Shown here one piece after another: positions 1 through 12,119 of a stretch of 64,000 nt of DNA (within the stretch, counting starts at the first letter, position 1; every line of letters starts with the position of its first letter). Origin of the DNA: Nicotiana tabacum (taxonomy: Eukaryota; Streptophyta; Magnoliopsida; Solanales; Solanaceae); the NCBI RefSeq assembly GCF_000715075.1, contig NC_134097.1, positions 130,756,997-130,820,996 of the forward strand. The letters run 5' to 3'. Below the pieces are notes generated by a model. That model did not search any database. It worked only from the letters and a program-made list of their open reading frames with translations, and was not told where the DNA came from. Both the position numbers and the translations under genes were made by a program.

Positions 1-435
1 TCAAGTCAGAAGTTAGTAAAACAGAGGGTTACAACAAAATATCCCCAGCATAAATTCCGCTGCAGAGATCAGAAGGAAAACTACAAGAGCAATTTTGAAG
101 ATAGATAAGATGTTGTAATCCCTAGTTTAGTCTAGCTTCTTGTTTTCTTTCAGCACGGTGTAATAAGGAGGTTGGAAAGCAGTAGTAACAGCATGCAGCA
201 GTAGTAACAGCAAAATTGCAGTCCCATGGTAGCCCCAGCTACCAAAACTTCCCGAACTACATTAACATGATTCCCTTTTAGCCAGGGATATGTAGGAAAC
301 CTTCGAAGCAAAGGGTCGGTTAAATCTTTCAAAAAATGCTTCACACGGAGTAGTCCAACAGGCAAAAATCGCTCGTATCCGCTCACTTTATCTTTGCATG
401 AAAACCCTTCGTAATTTAGAACAAAGAGGGGCAGC
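1..435 (+). mobile_element. Ogre-type Ty3/Gypsy element, internal 3' end with polypurine tract
   Basis: This is the untranslated 3' end of a large Ogre/Tat-type Gypsy element whose coding part lies left of the window. The segment just before the LTR is of the kind typically found upstream of Ogre 3' LTRs in Solanaceae (recognised by eye). It ends in a purine-rich tract, AACAAAGAGGGGCAGC at 420-435, that would prime plus-strand synthesis. A 115-codon minus-strand reading frame (150-497) crosses into the LTR and has no recognisable domain, so I do not call it a gene. Confidence 0.7.
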
Positions 436-3400
436 TGTGAGTACGTGATTTTTGCTTCACGGAAACTACTCCAAAAGAAATCAAAAAAATAAAACAAATG
501 TCCTTTAGGTACAGTTTTAAGAATTTGCGTGGCATCTTTCGATAATAGTTTGTATTGTTGTCTGTGAATGTTTATCTTGTTTTAATTAATTAAAAATATA
601 AAAATATATGTTGCATGCACATTTAAGATTTAATTGTGCACTTAGGAATTAACTGAACCATGTTTTGTTTCTAAAAGAAAGAAAATCACAAAATATGTAT
701 TTGTTGCATTTTTGTCGTTTTATTGTCCAATTGTGTGATTTTGTTTTTTTTTATTATTAATATTTAATCTTGTGTGTCAATTATTATTTAGATTTAATAA
801 AAAGGAATTGTGTGATTTTTTGGAAATTAGGAATTAAAAAGGAAAAAGAAAAACAAGTGAAATAAGAAACACATTCGGAACTGGGCCATTTTTGGACCCA
901 AAATCAGGCCCAAAACACCCCATTTACCCGGACCAATATCCCTGATCTCTCAGAGGACTCAAACGACGTCGTTTAGGCGTCTCAAATCTGAACCGTTGAT
1001 CAAACAGATCAAACGGTCCAGTTCAGCCCCAGCATTGGTTCAAACGACACCGTTTCAGGTGATTAAATCTGAACCATCCGTTTCTTTTGATCTAACGGTC
1101 CTAGGCTTCCCCCATAACCCGGTCCATTTCACCCCGGCTCGACCCAGTCTCGCAGCATGAGCAAACGATGTCGTTTCCTATTAGTAAAATGATCCAGGCC
1201 GTTGATCGTGATTGATCCAACGGCCAAGATCAAATGCCCCCTCATGTATATAATCCTAATCCCTTACCCCACGCCCCCAAACCAAACCCCCCTCGCCCCA
1301 TCGTCTCTCTCAGACCCTTCAGAGACGCCCTCCCAAACCCTAGCCGCCCTCATTCCCTTCGCCTGAAACCCGGCGGCAACAACGCCGCCGATCACCAAAT
1401 TAACACCCCTAAGCCATCTGACCACCCTCGTTACGAATCCGTTAATTGTTTGCCTCTAGCTTCTCGAATCTTCAATCGAATATTCGAGCAAAACCTAAAC
1501 CTACTCCAACCAGTCCCAAACTCACACCACGACCCCCCCGACCTCCCTCGTACCCAAAATACCTTTGGCCTGGTTCGAATCTTGCTAGAACCATTCGAAC
1601 CCCAAATGGAACCAAGACCCCTATGAAGACCAAACCTGGGTTTTGTCCGAAATTAAAGGAATTTGGGCGTCTAATCGACCTTAGTCGAAGTGTTCTCCAT
1701 TGCGAACACTCGATTAAGGTCCGTTCGACCTCAAAAAGTTCGAGTCAAGAGTTCGACCTGGGTTCGTCTAGTTTCTGTTTTGTTAAGGTACCTTTTCTCC
1801 TTTCTTGTTCTATTTTTCTTACGGTTAATTGTGTTTAGTTTAGTTATAATCCAGTTTTTGTTCATTGCTTCTTCTTCTTCTCCTATCAGACCTTTTTATT
1901 TGGTCGAGTCTGCTTCTGTTCATGGTCGAATTATGCTATTAGCCATGTAATTTGTTAGTTTATAAGTTCCTTGTCTTTGTCAATACCACTCGAATCACTT
2001 GTTGGTCTGTTTATTCTGATTGTTTGTTGTTAACTGCTAAATGTTATAGCCTGTGTAATCAATAAGCGTCGTCGATTAGTATTTTTGGCTTGAATGTTAT
2101 GTTAACATGATAATAGTTCAACCTTTGGTTCATACCAGTATGTTTACCATCCTGCATCTTGTGTGTACTTGAATTAGAGTTGTGTTTGCACATTCCTTGT
2201 ATTTGGTTTGACCTCCTATTCTTTATAGTTGTTCGCATGAACCTCCTTCCTTGATTCATAATGCTTCAATTTTGGCTTGTATTAGTGAATCCCTGCTCAA
2301 TCACTGGGCCTGAGTTGATCAGGATTGGTTCCCAATATGATCAACTCATTCCCTTTTATTGATGCCATGTTTGAGATGATATAGTCTTCTTCTCTGAATC
2401 ACTGTGTGAATTTGATAGTGGGAATTGGTTTATAGCTGTAATAATTTAGTGATCAATTAGAAATTAGTTGTTAGGGTTACAACTCATAGAGTTTTAATAA
2501 CAAATCAATGAAGCTTAGGGCAGGGCAGTAATACACAGGGGTTAAGGGGGTAATTTTGGGATTTAGTAAGTCTGCAAGTGGATTAACTTAAGGGTCTGTT
2601 CAGTGGATAATAGATACCATTAGTTTAATATCAATGGGGAACATAACATGATAGTATGAGAGTTAATAAGAATACTATAATAACCCATAGTTTTGATTGA
2701 AACAATAGGGAACAAGGCATGCAAGTGTGGGGAACAAAATAAGTTCAAACAAGAAGATATCAAGTAATGGGATTCAAATGGGGGTGGACAGTTAGAATCT
2801 GATAGTTTCAAGGCAGAGATAGCAGGCCTGTTTTTGGTTATAAATAGAGTCATTTAAGACAGATTTAGGGGTTGGGTATTTTTGATCAGTTTTCTTTCAG
2901 TTTTTTTCAGAGAGTCTAGGCTGGATTTTTAACATTTAAGAGTTCAGTAATTTGAGAAAAAAACAGGCTGGTTTTTAATCCTAAAAGGTTAAGTGTTTGA
3001 GAGCTAAGAAACTGAAAAGTGAGGTCTTTTCTTTTACTGCTGAATATCAGAACTAGTACTGTTATTGTTTCATTGGTGTTGCTCGTTGGTATTTCTGGGG
3101 TTTCAATTGGTTTTTCCTGAGTTTGCTATTGGTTATTTGCTACTGTTTCATTGGGTGCTGCTGGAATTCTGCTGGTTATTTTCATTCTAATCTGTTACTG
3201 GGTTGTTCTGTTACTGTGTTGCTGGGTATTGCTGTTGTTGTTTGCTACTGCGCTGTTGATCCTCCTCTTCTTCTTCTATTGTCTATTACCAGGTACACTT
3301 TCGAATCACACTGTGATGTAGCTGTGAGATGTAAAAGTGAAAAGAAAATGCTCGAGTAGTGGAGTACTTAGTGCATCTGTAATTTAGTAGATAAATGATA

Positions 3401-4691
3401 AGTTGTGTAGTCTATCTTTATAACCAAATGAAGAATGTGGGTTGTGGAGTTTGTATCTGATAAGGACTGTATTGGACCATTAATTTGCCTTTCTTAGTTG
3501 CAAATTTAGTAGTTTAATACCAACTTTAGTAGCATAGAATTAAAAAACCAAACTTCCAAGTTAACTGTGCTTTTTCCTGAATAGTTAAGCATGCCCATTA
3601 TTGTCAAGCTGTTTAGTTGATTAAGTGGAGTAAGATGAAGATAGCATGAGTTTGTTCTATTGAACATGCCTGTTTAAACTTGTTAGTTTCACTAGCTATG
3701 AAGGTTTTAATATTGTCAACAGTAGGTAGATAATGATTGTTGGCAGCCCATTTGCTCAAAAGTTGAAATATATCGGGTTTGGCTTCATCATGTAAAGCAA
3801 TTGGAAATAGCCTGTGTATGTTAAATCAGACTCGAATCCGCTTCTGTGAGTCGAATGCTGAACTTGGCCCAAATAACGCATGAAATCTGGGGAAACGGGC
3901 TCGATCACAAGACCATCCTTAAAAATTATACAATAGAGTTAAGTAACAATTGGTTGGGACCTTCATTTTGTGTTTAGAGACGAACTTAATAGAAGAAATG
4001 TAGTCAATTTAGGATCATCCTTTTAAAATAAACGAGATAAGCCTCGCCAAATAAAGCACACGGATTGCGGGGCCCTCACAAATGTATGTATTAATTACTT
4101 AGAACTCGGGATCGACCGCTTAGCGAACTTCACGGCTTTTTCCCAAAATAACCACGCGTTAGTCTCTTTAGGTGCGTGCTTTAAATAACATTACCTTCTT
4201 AAACCCGGGTGCACATTTATGTGACCCAAATCCAAATCTCAACGAAGTCGAAATGCGTCACTAATCACGGGTAAATTGATTGTGGTGTGGTTCTAGATGC
4301 ATTTCCACAACGTTGCAATTCTCTGTTAAAATAATAATAATAATAATAAAATTGGTAAAGAGTTAAAACTTGCATATAAGCTCATAATTGTTAAAATCAG
4401 ATAAATAAGCCGAATGTGACAGTTGAGCGATCGTGCCAGAACCACGGAACTCGGGAATGCCTAACACCTTCTCCCGGGTTAACAGAATTCCTTATCCGGA
4501 CTTCTGGATTGCGGACTGTAATACAGAGTCATTCTTTTCTTCGATTCGGGATTAAGCTGGTGACTTGGGACACCCTAAATCTCCCAAGTGGCGACTCTGA
4601 AATAAATAAATAAATCCCGGTTCGATTGTCCTTTAATTGGAAAAACTCTCTCTACGCCCCTTGCGGGCGCGAGTAAAAAGGAGGTGTGACA
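436..4691 (+). repeat. 3' LTR of the Ogre-type element (about 4.26 kb)
   Basis: The LTR starts TGTGAGTACGTG directly after the polypurine tract and ends GGTGTGACA at 4691. Its last 250 bases, from the CCTAACACC block at 4459 through the GGCGACTCTG motif to the end, match the usual 3' end of Solanaceae Ogre LTRs. Paired AAACGAC-GTCGTTT-type motifs lie at 960-1050, and a TATA box (TATATAA, 1247-1253) probably marks the end of U3. Open frames at 1234-1950 are low-complexity proline-rich readings of transcribed LTR sequence, not genes. A short TAA repeat sits at 4329-4349. After 4691 the sequence changes abruptly to Copia gag. The window shows only one LTR, so a target duplication cannot be tested. 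Confidence 0.75.
1247..1253 (+). promoter_or_regulatory. TATA box of the Ogre LTR
   Basis: TATATAA follows a GC-richer block and precedes a long C-rich pyrimidine leader. This is the expected place for the U3/R boundary of a long LTR. No transcript evidence is available. Confidence 0.45.
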
Positions 4692-5399
4692 CCTGGATGA
4701 TGAGACTGACCATGTTTCTATTTGTGAAATTTGGGTCCACCTTTTCTTTTATAAGAGGGATAATCAGCTAATCTAGACAAGTTAACAAAGTTCACTATAC
4801 CCTCAACTTTCTCCTGTTGGATCCTCCCTTCCTCTACCACACAAACAGTAATAATCTCATCAACACTCCATTTATCTTTTTGTGAATTATAGGCTATCTT
4901 AAGTTGGTTAAATTGCTCAGGAAGGAACTTTAGAAATTGGTGAACAAGAAAATCATCGGTAATTATTACACCTAAATTGTTCAGTTTGATAGCAATGTTA
5001 ACCAATTTCATAATATGATCACGGACACTACCTGCAAGGTCATACTTTATGGTAGACAGGGAATCAATCAAGCTACCTATCTCAGCTTTATTATATTCTA
5101 GGAATTTCTGTCCAATGACACTCAAGAAATCTTTTGCATTTCCATTATCCTGAATTGCACCTTTTAGATGATTAGAAATAGATCTCTTCATGATCATAAA
5201 ACTCAATATGTTAGCCTTCATCCATTTTTTCATACTTAGCCTTTTCATCAGCAGTGCTAGTAGTTGGGGGTTCAGCGGGTTTTTGTTCAATCAATGCAAA
5301 GTCCAGGTCTGTCAGGCCTAACACTATTTCAAAATCCTGTTTCCACTTCTTGTAGTTGCTACTAGTCAGAGTTTTAATGGAATTCAACTGAGTAGTCAT
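4692..5399 (-). pseudogene. Ty1/Copia gag fragment (UBN2-type), broken
   Basis: The minus-strand start at 5399 opens with MTTQLNSIKTLTSSNYKKWK, the usual N-terminus of a UBN2-family Copia gag. The frame shifts near 5211-5215, after DEKAKYEK, and resumes as a 190-codon frame down to 4718. That second part holds the gag core (for example LVHQFLKFLPEQFNQLK) and a basic tail, then a stop at 4718-4720. The zinc knuckle, protease, integrase and RT that should follow are missing because the Ogre LTR begins at 4691. It is therefore a dead 5' fragment cut by the Ogre insertion. Its upstream leader continues beyond the solo LTR at 8142. Confidence 0.75.
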
Positions 5400-6189
5400 G
5401 TTGTTAACATTTGGAGCAACTGTCTCTCCTTTTAAAAATCAAGGAGTCCAAGGCATTCTATCACGACTCGGATTTTTCATCCTCGGGAGTCGTACTGGCG
5501 CCTGCTAATGTGTGCTAGCAACCCAAACCCTTAAACTAATTACTTCATTGTCCATTTCTTTCTTTTTAACAAACATGAAGCGATAACGTATAAACAACGA
5601 AAATTTAATTTAAGCGGAAGAAAACCATAAAAATATCTGAAGTATGTATTTATTACAACTGCTTAAGCCTTAATCACCCAAAACCTGGTGTCACAGTACC
5701 ACAGACGGTCTAAGACTGCTAAATACTAGGTCAAAAAATAAAAGACACACTGTTTCTGAAGCAAAAATATAAAACAAAAAATAAAAGATAGAGGAGATGC
5801 TAGTGGCTGCGGACACCTACGGGTCTACCTTGGATCTTCGCGTGGACTGAAGGTAGCTTCCAAACTACAATCCAAGAGCTGCTCCAGATCTACACATAGT
5901 GTAGAGTGTAGAGTGTAGTATCAGCACAACCGACCCCATGTGCTGGTAAGTACCTAGCCTAACCTCGGCGAAGTAGTGACGAAGCTAGGACCAGACTACC
6001 AAATAAACCTGTGCAGTTATATAATATACAGCGAAAAGTAAAGAAGAAATAAACAAGTAAAGATGGGAGGGGGAAAACATGCTTCGGGAAATAATAGGTA
6101 ACAACAGAATATCAAGAGAATTATAAAGGAACTAAAATCCAACTACTAAACAGGGTAAGGAAAAACGAAGGCAGAATTCACTTTCATTT

Positions 6190-6380
6190 CACATCTTGTT
6201 GCAGGCATGCAACCCGATCCCAATTCATTTATCTCGTTGCAAGCGTGCAACCCGATCCCATTTCACATATCTTGTGGCAGGCGTGCCACCCGATCCCATT
6301 TCAAATGTCTCGTGGAAAGCGTGCCACCCGCTCCCATTTCATATATCTTGTGGCAGGCGTGCCACCCGCTCCCGTATTAC
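6190..6380 (-). repeat. Tandem array in solo LTR, five 38-bp units
   Basis: The motif GCRTGCMACCCG recurs at 6205, 6243, 6281, 6319 and 6357, a strict 38-bp period. Units differ by a few substitutions. The array lies where other LTRs of this kind in the window carry a different tandem repeat. Confidence 0.9.
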
Positions 6381-6404
6381 AAATCAACAACAATCACAAA
6401 GAAT

Positions 6405-6555
6405 TCCGGCAAGGGAACAAGAATAATATAACAACTTCCCGGCAAGGGTACATTAAGATTTCAACAACATCCTGGCAAGGGAACAATGATATTTCAACAG
6501 TATCCTGGCAAGGGAACAATAATATCAAACAAACGTCCCGGCAAGGGAACAATGA
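6405..6555 (-). repeat. Array of CCGGCAAGGGAACAA units in solo LTR
   Basis: CYGGCAAGGG occurs five times at roughly 30-36-bp spacing. The complementary motif CCCTTGCCGGGA occurs three times in both LTRs of the 25420-35851 element (27124-27210 and 34987-35075), so this module is shared and only its copy number varies. Confidence 0.8.
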
Positions 6556-7261
6556 TAATAATAACATGTTAGGCACAATAAACCACAACGGGATCATAAC
6601 AATTATAATACAAGACTCATGGGCATGCTTGATACCGACGTATAGATACTCGTCGCCATGCCTATACGTCGTACTCTACAATTAACACGTAGAAAATAAG
6701 ACACAACTCATAATCCCTCAAGCTAAGGTTAGACCAAACACTTACCTCGATGCCACAAACATAATTTAAGTTTCAATTATAGCTTTACCCCTTGATTCCA
6801 CCACCAATTCGCTCGAATCTAGCCACAAGTTACTTAATTACATCAATAAATGCTAAATGAATCTACCCCAATGCATGAAAATGAGTTTTCCAAACTTTTA
6901 TCCAAAAGGTCAAAAATCGCCCCCGAGCCCACATGGTCAAAACCCGAGGTTCGAACCAAAACCCGATTACCCATTCCCCCACAAACCCAAATATATAATA
7001 TATTTTGAAATCGGACCTCAAATCGAAGTCCAAATCCCCAATTTTTGAAAAACTTAGGTTCTATCCAAAACGCCCAATTTCCCCCATAAAATCATTGATT
7101 TTGAGTTGAAATCATGTTAAAGATTGAAGAAAACTAGTTAAAAATGACTTACAATTGATTTGAAGAAGAAGAAGCCTTTGAAAAATCGCCCTAGAGTGTT
7201 TATGTTTTGAGAGGAGATGAAAATGGGTTAAAAATTCGTCTAAGTATAAAAGTTGTAGGTC

Positions 7262-7512
7262 GCAGATGTGGGAATTGCGAACCCCCGACCTCTGCTAAGT
7301 TGGGAATTGCGAAACAGGCTCGATTTGCGAACCCTTCAGGAAAATTGGACTTTCGCATTTGCGAAACATATGTCGCATTTGCGATACATCAGCCTTCCAA
7401 CCATCATCGCAATTGCGAGAGGCTGTTCGCAAATGCGAAATCGCATTTGCGAGGATGAAGTCGCATTTGCGACTCAGGCTGCCAGTCCACTCAGGATGAA
7501 GTCGCATCTGCA
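7262..7512 (-). repeat. Array of TCGCAAATGCGA-like motifs in solo LTR
   Basis: Imperfect palindromes of the type CGCATTTGCGA recur about ten times over 250 bp. They sit 0.63-0.88 kb from the LTR start on the element strand. A TATA-like TTTTATACTT follows on the minus strand near 7245. The equivalent LTR position in the other two Gypsy elements carries different CG-rich palindromes. Confidence 0.75.
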
Positions 7513-8141
7513 ATTTTTCTAAGTCCAAAATACACCCCACGGCCTATCCAAAACTCACTCGAGACCTCGGGGCTCCAAACCAAACATACGCACAACCTCA
7601 AAAACATCCTACGGACTTATTCGTGTTCTCAAATAACCAAAATAACCTCATGAACATCGAAGTAAACCTCAACATTAATGAAATTTCTCAAAACTTCTTT
7701 AAACATCAAATTTTGCATTTAAGGCTCGAATTACATCAAATGGATTCCGTTTCTTACCAAACTTACCGACAACACATATAAATCACATCAAACCTGTACC
7801 GGGTTCCGGAACGATAATGCGGGCCCGATACCACAGGTTTCCATAATGCGGACCTCAGAATTTGATTCCGTGCATATGCCCAAGTCCAAAATTTTCCTAC
7901 GGACCCTACGGGACCGTCAAATTACGGGTCCGTGTCCGTTTACCCAAAATATTGACCGAAGTCAAATTAATTCATTTCATAGTCAAAATTTATCATTTTT
8001 CACAGATTTTCATATATAAGCTTTCTGTCTACGCGCTCGGACTGTGCACGCAAATCGAGGTGATGCTAAAAGAGGTTGTTGAGGCCTCGGAGCGCAGAAT
8101 TTATTTTAAAAAAATAGGTGATGACCTTTTGGGTCATCACG

Positions 8142-8600
8142 CATTCATTGCATCCTTACCTTTAGGCAAGAGATACAAAACCTACTCCCCCTATTATCCA
8201 AGAGTACAAAACATACATTATGTCCTTCCTTTAGGTAAGAGACACAAAACCTCCTTTTACATCAACTTATCCTTAGCATTAATTTACTGTCACTAGTATT
8301 AAAAGGAAAATCTCTAATACTAGTGTACACTTATAACGGATAATTTGGGCATGGTGCATTGAGAATATTTCAATAACTCAAATAAACAAATCACTTTGGT
8401 GGAAACTATCTATTAATCATAATTCTCAATCCATGTATTAAATAATCTCACATGTATATAATATTAATAACTTTTTAGTGACTCCAAATAAATAGACCAC
8501 TTTGGTGATGCTATTTATTAATCATAGTTTTTTAGTTATATAAAAAATGTATTTTTGTACATTTTTGGCTAGCGATATAATTAGTTCTAGCCAACCGACG
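8142..8600 (-). repeat. Probable leader/LTR remnant of the broken Copia element, with internal repeats
   Basis: Removing the solo LTR joins this stretch to the leader of the Copia gag at 5399. It contains a 70-bp-spaced direct repeat (CCTTTAGGYAAGAGAYACAAAACCT at about 8157 and 8227, differing at two sites), an 11-bp inverted repeat CACTAGTATTA/TAATACTAGTG at 8292-8324, and a diverged direct repeat around CACTTTGGTG (8381-8426 and 8490-8534). I see no coding sequence. Assignment to the Copia element rests on position only. Confidence 0.4.
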
Positions 8601-8617
8601 AGTAATTTGCTAATTGA

Positions 8618-8805
8618 TGCATGGACACTATGCACTTAATCTTTGGACCATTCTCAAACTTTGTTCTCAGGGCTCATTTTACATTACTTTGCAATAAATC
8701 ACTTTTCCTGTGGATTGGAGGACATCGGCCACTCTTGGTTATAGTGGTTGAGAGAGTTTCTCTAACACCACTTGGTCAAAGGTTCAAGGCTGGTACAAAA
8801 GGAAG
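8618..8805 (+). repeat. Dispersed SINE-like repeat, copy 1
   Basis: This stretch resembles 24905-25050: both begin near CATGGACACTA and end with a tRNA-like tract. That tract here is TGGTTATAGTGG (A-box-like) followed by GGTTCAAGGCTGG (B-box-like). This suggests a pol III-derived repeat. I cannot name the family, and the tRNA-like part lies at the 3' end in this orientation, which is unusual for a SINE. Confidence 0.4.
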
Positions 8806-9795
8806 AAAATAAGCAAAAAATGTGGTTATTCTAAAATATCTCTTTTTTATTTCTAAAATTATTTTATGTCCTCTGTAACATAGATGTGCTTTTCTAAAAG
8901 ACCAACTTTTGCAAAAATTGTAAAAAGAATGTGGAATTAAAGCAACATTTTAGTCATGACAGCAAGATGAAAGTCTAAAATCTTGACATATATATATATA
9001 GCTTATAAATTAAGGTGAGCAAATGCATTAGTTAACTATGATTTACTGATAATCATATTTGTGAAAATATATTTAATATATTTATTGAATTGCTATAAAT
9101 TAATCACCTTAATTTATATCACTTAATCATGATAAATTAATAGAGTTTGATATAAACGCATACCATAAAATACCTCATAGACTAATACGCTTGTTCACAT
9201 CGTTTCAAGTTAAGAAATGTGAATTTTCTCCAGCGTCATTCTAAAGGACAATGAAAAATATTTCTACTATTGTCATTCTTGCGCACGATCACACAAATAC
9301 ATACACATAGGATGTGTTTGGTAGAAAATATTTTACTCCAAACAAATAATTACTTACTGCAATCTAACACCAAAAGATATTTTTCTTGAAAAATATTTTA
9401 TTAATAAGGGAAAACGACTTTCTTCCCATATATTTTTCTCATATAATCTATTTAAAGTAGTTTCTAGATGATTTCATATCTCTTTAATATATACTAATAT
9501 ATGCAAAAATTTACATGCCAAATATGAACCAAACAGAATAAGATACTAAAGATGATACCTACTTCGTTTAGTAACTCATCAACGGATGTAATTCGAAATA
9601 TTGTTTAGATAAACATGAGGAAGGGTTAAGTTCCCAAATAATTTTGAATTTTTGGCCTTTGGGGCAGATCACCTGACCAATGGACAAAATTTCTAGTTTA
9701 ACAATTTTTGCCCCATAAACTTTTGACATTTCTGCCTTTTTTGCTTGAGGAGTTCTCAAACTTGTGGCCTATTTTTTTGGGCAATTAAAAATTCA
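8806..9795. other. AT-rich non-coding stretch, possible MITE at 9306-9536
   Basis: No gene is visible. A short TATA repeat lies near 8989-9000. The segment 9306-9536 begins GGATGTGTTTGGT and ends ACCAAACAG, a short terminal inverted repeat typical of small DNA transposons. The match is only about ten bases, so the MITE call is weak. Confidence 0.35.
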
Positions 9796-12113
9796 TTTTT
9801 TTTTTGCTAGGAGGATTTATATTGATACTTAAAAATTGAGTGCGACAATACACGAGACAATTTAAAGGGGGTTGGACGTGCCAGTTGCATCATAATGTAG
9901 GTGCATGAGGGTATAAGGGGAAAGGGGGGGGGGGAGAGTTCTTCAAAATACAAGATCGGGTGTGGGGTTATCCTGTGTTTGATTTTCCAAATTTTGCTAG
10001 TGCATCCGCTACTCCATTTCTTTCTCTCATTGCGTGGTTGAGTTGTTTTATGTTGAGTTCCTGGATCGTTGACCTGCAAGCTGTTATGAGTTGTAAGTAT
10101 CTTGGGTTTCCCATTTGAAGTAATACCTGCGAGTCTGTTTCAACAATTAATGGACAAAGTCTTCGATTGGAAGCAATTGTTAGTCCATGGTAGAGTGCCA
10201 GTAGTTCAACATGTATGGCGTTTGTACTTGGTAGATGTGTTTCAAAGTCGTAGATCCATTGTCCTATGGAGTCACAAAAAACTCCTCCTGATCCTCCATA
10301 GTGATTTGTTGGGTCATAAGCCCCGTCAATGTTGAGCTTAATAAGTGGTGACTGTAGTTTAGCCCAAGGGGTAATTTCTCTCTTCGCCTTAGTTTTTTTG
10401 TTAGGGATATTTGTTAAATAGTGGACTTGAGATGCTAGAAAGATGATTGTGGTGGTATCTATTAGGTGGTTTTGGTATTTGAAATGGTTATTATTGCGGT
10501 TTAGCCAAAGTTGCCACAAGAGGATGGGTGTTAAGATGAAAGATGTTATAGAAGTGCTAGAGTTTAATTGGATTGGTGTATGTGAGGTACAAAGCTTGTG
10601 TAACCAGTGCATGAGATTGGTTGTTGGTGTTTTAATATGGAGGTGGCGCCACAAAATGCTTGCTGATTTGTAGTGTAGAAAGATGTGTGGGATATCCTCT
10701 CGGATATTAGTACAATTCGGGCAGTATGGGTTATAAATGATGTTTCTGTAGCATAGAAGTGATTTTATTGGGAGTTTCTCATGTGAAAGAATCCACAAAA
10801 AATATTTTATTTTTGGTAATGTGGTTAGTTTCCAAATCCAGTTGTTGGGAAAGTTTATTTTACGATGAGTATCTTTATGTAGTATATATAGGTAGGCTGA
10901 GGAAGTGGTAAATGAACCATCATTTGAGTGGTGCCAATATGATGTATCTTATCCTTGTTGGGGTGTAAGAATGAGTGTGTTTTATATGAGGGACATGATT
11001 TGTGGGGGAAATGGAAAAGAGAGATTAGAGGTGTCCGAGGTGGAGTGTGAGGTGCCACTGGTTGATGTAGTTCGTGTTTAGGGATAGGTCCCTAGATTAG
11101 GTGCCTAAGAGATACATTATTTGCAATCTAGTGATCAGACCAAAAGTTTATGTTTTTACCATTAGTTATGTTCCAACTGGTTCCTGTGCGACAATAATTA
11201 ATGTTTTTTATGATGCTTTTCCAAATGTAGAAGTCGTTAGGGTGTGTTTTTTTTGATTGTATAGAAGGTTTTTGAAATATTCTTGTGGATGGTCATATTT
11301 TGCTGATAGGATATTTGCCCAAGGAGAATTATTGAAATGTGTGTAGCGCCAAAGGAAATTTGTTAGCAAGGCTTTATTCTTTTGGGATAGTTTTTGTATT
11401 CCCAAGTCATCTTCGGATTTTGGAGTGCTGATCTTGTCCCAGTTTATTAAATGCAATTTATATTTTTGATCTGTTGATCACCAAAGGAAATTGCGTTGAA
11501 TTTGTTCAAGTTTGTGTATTAGTTTGGGTGGTAGTAGATTAATTTGCATTGCGTATGTGGGAATTGTGTTTAGGACGGATTTGATTAGGGTTGTCCTTCC
11601 CGCTTTGGATAGAAATTTTGATTTCCAACCAGATAGTTTGAAGGTGACTCGATGAATAATGTATTGGTATTCAGTTGTTTTAGGTTGGTTATGAGCGATT
11701 GGTACTCCTAAGTATTTGCCTATTTTTGTGGTAATGAGGATATTTAAGGAATTTGATATCACTTGGCTAAGAGTAGGGTTTACATTAGCTAAGAAAAGAA
11801 GTTTTGAATTTTGAAAATTGATCCTTTGTCTAGATTTTACACTTAATTGTTGGAATATGTCAATTATTATCATAGTATTGGAAGTGATAGCTTGTGCTAG
11901 TAGGATGAAATCATCTGCAAACATGAGGTGTGAGAATAGTTGAGCATTTCTATTTAGTTGTATGGGTGTCCACCGGCAAATATCTATATTCTGCTCAATA
12001 ATGCGTGATAATGATTCCATACATATGATGAATAAGTATGGTGATAGTGGGTCTCCTTGTCTTATCCCTCTAGAGGGTTGAAAGAAAGGAGTGGGTGTTC
12101 CATTGATAATTAT
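9796..12113 (-). mobile_element. L1-type LINE, 3' half, with poly(A) tail
   Basis: This is the 3' half of a minus-strand LINE. A ten-base T run at 9796-9805 is the poly(A) tail read on the plus strand. The 3' UTR is 9806-9967. The other half lies at 23051-24902, beyond the Gypsy insertion. The left flank after the tail reads (minus strand) TGAATTTTTAATTG; I could not find the matching target duplication at the other end, so the 5' end may be truncated or eroded. Confidence 0.8.
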
Positions 12114-12119
12114 TGTCAC
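9968..12119 (-). pseudogene. LINE ORF2 C-terminal part: RT, zf-RVT, RNase H
   Basis: Minus-strand frames give the C-terminal RT (12119-11478) with the GIRQGDPLSPYLF motif and the catalytic FADD (11909-11922). A linker frame follows (11456-11208), then a zf-RVT-like C..C..H segment and a plant-type RNase H (10798-9968). RNase H keeps its acidic residues in LNIDGA, VELLAL, VETDSQ and NGVADALAK. The reading is broken by a stop at 11460-11478 and by frame changes between 11208 and 10800. RT motif A, with the first catalytic Asp, is absent here and in the 5' half, so no functional RT can be made. Confidence 0.85.

Larger units (their letters stand above)
5459..8141 (-). mobile_element. Solo LTR of a Tekay-type Gypsy element
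   Basis: On the minus strand the unit starts with the hairpin TGATGACC/GGTCATCA also found at the start of the 25420 and 33245 LTRs. It ends in the same CATCACGACTC/GAGTCGT block. It is flanked by a perfect 5-bp target duplication, CATTC at 5454-5458 and 8142-8146. No internal region is present, so the element collapsed by LTR-LTR recombination. Terminal bases have drifted (plus strand reads TA...CG instead of TG...CA). Two internal arrays lie at 6190-6550 and 7262-7512. It interrupts the leader of the Copia fragment at 4692-5399. Confidence 0.85.

Noticed and set aside
150..497. 115-codon minus-strand frame near the window start
   Set aside because: It crosses the boundary between the Ogre polypurine tract and the LTR, so it cannot be a conserved gene of either.
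1234..1950. Overlapping plus-strand frames rich in Pro, Ser and Arg
   Set aside because: They lie in the transcribed part of the Ogre LTR, have no domain and overlap one another in different frames.
436..4691. Solo LTR interpretation of the first element
   Set aside because: A polypurine tract and typical Ogre 3' internal sequence precede the LTR, so it is the 3' end of a longer element continuing outside the window.
6190..6380. Regular 38-bp repeats resembling a CRISPR array
   Set aside because: Units are contiguous tandem copies with no unique spacers, inside an LTR of a plant retroelement.
7207..7540. Three frames of about 80 codons on both strands
   Set aside because: They are readings of the CGCATTTGCGA repeat array, which stays open in several frames because of its period.
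8142..8330. Hairpin at 8292-8324 as a terminator
   Set aside because: This is plant nuclear DNA with no gene ending there; the inverted repeat is more likely a transposon or LTR feature.
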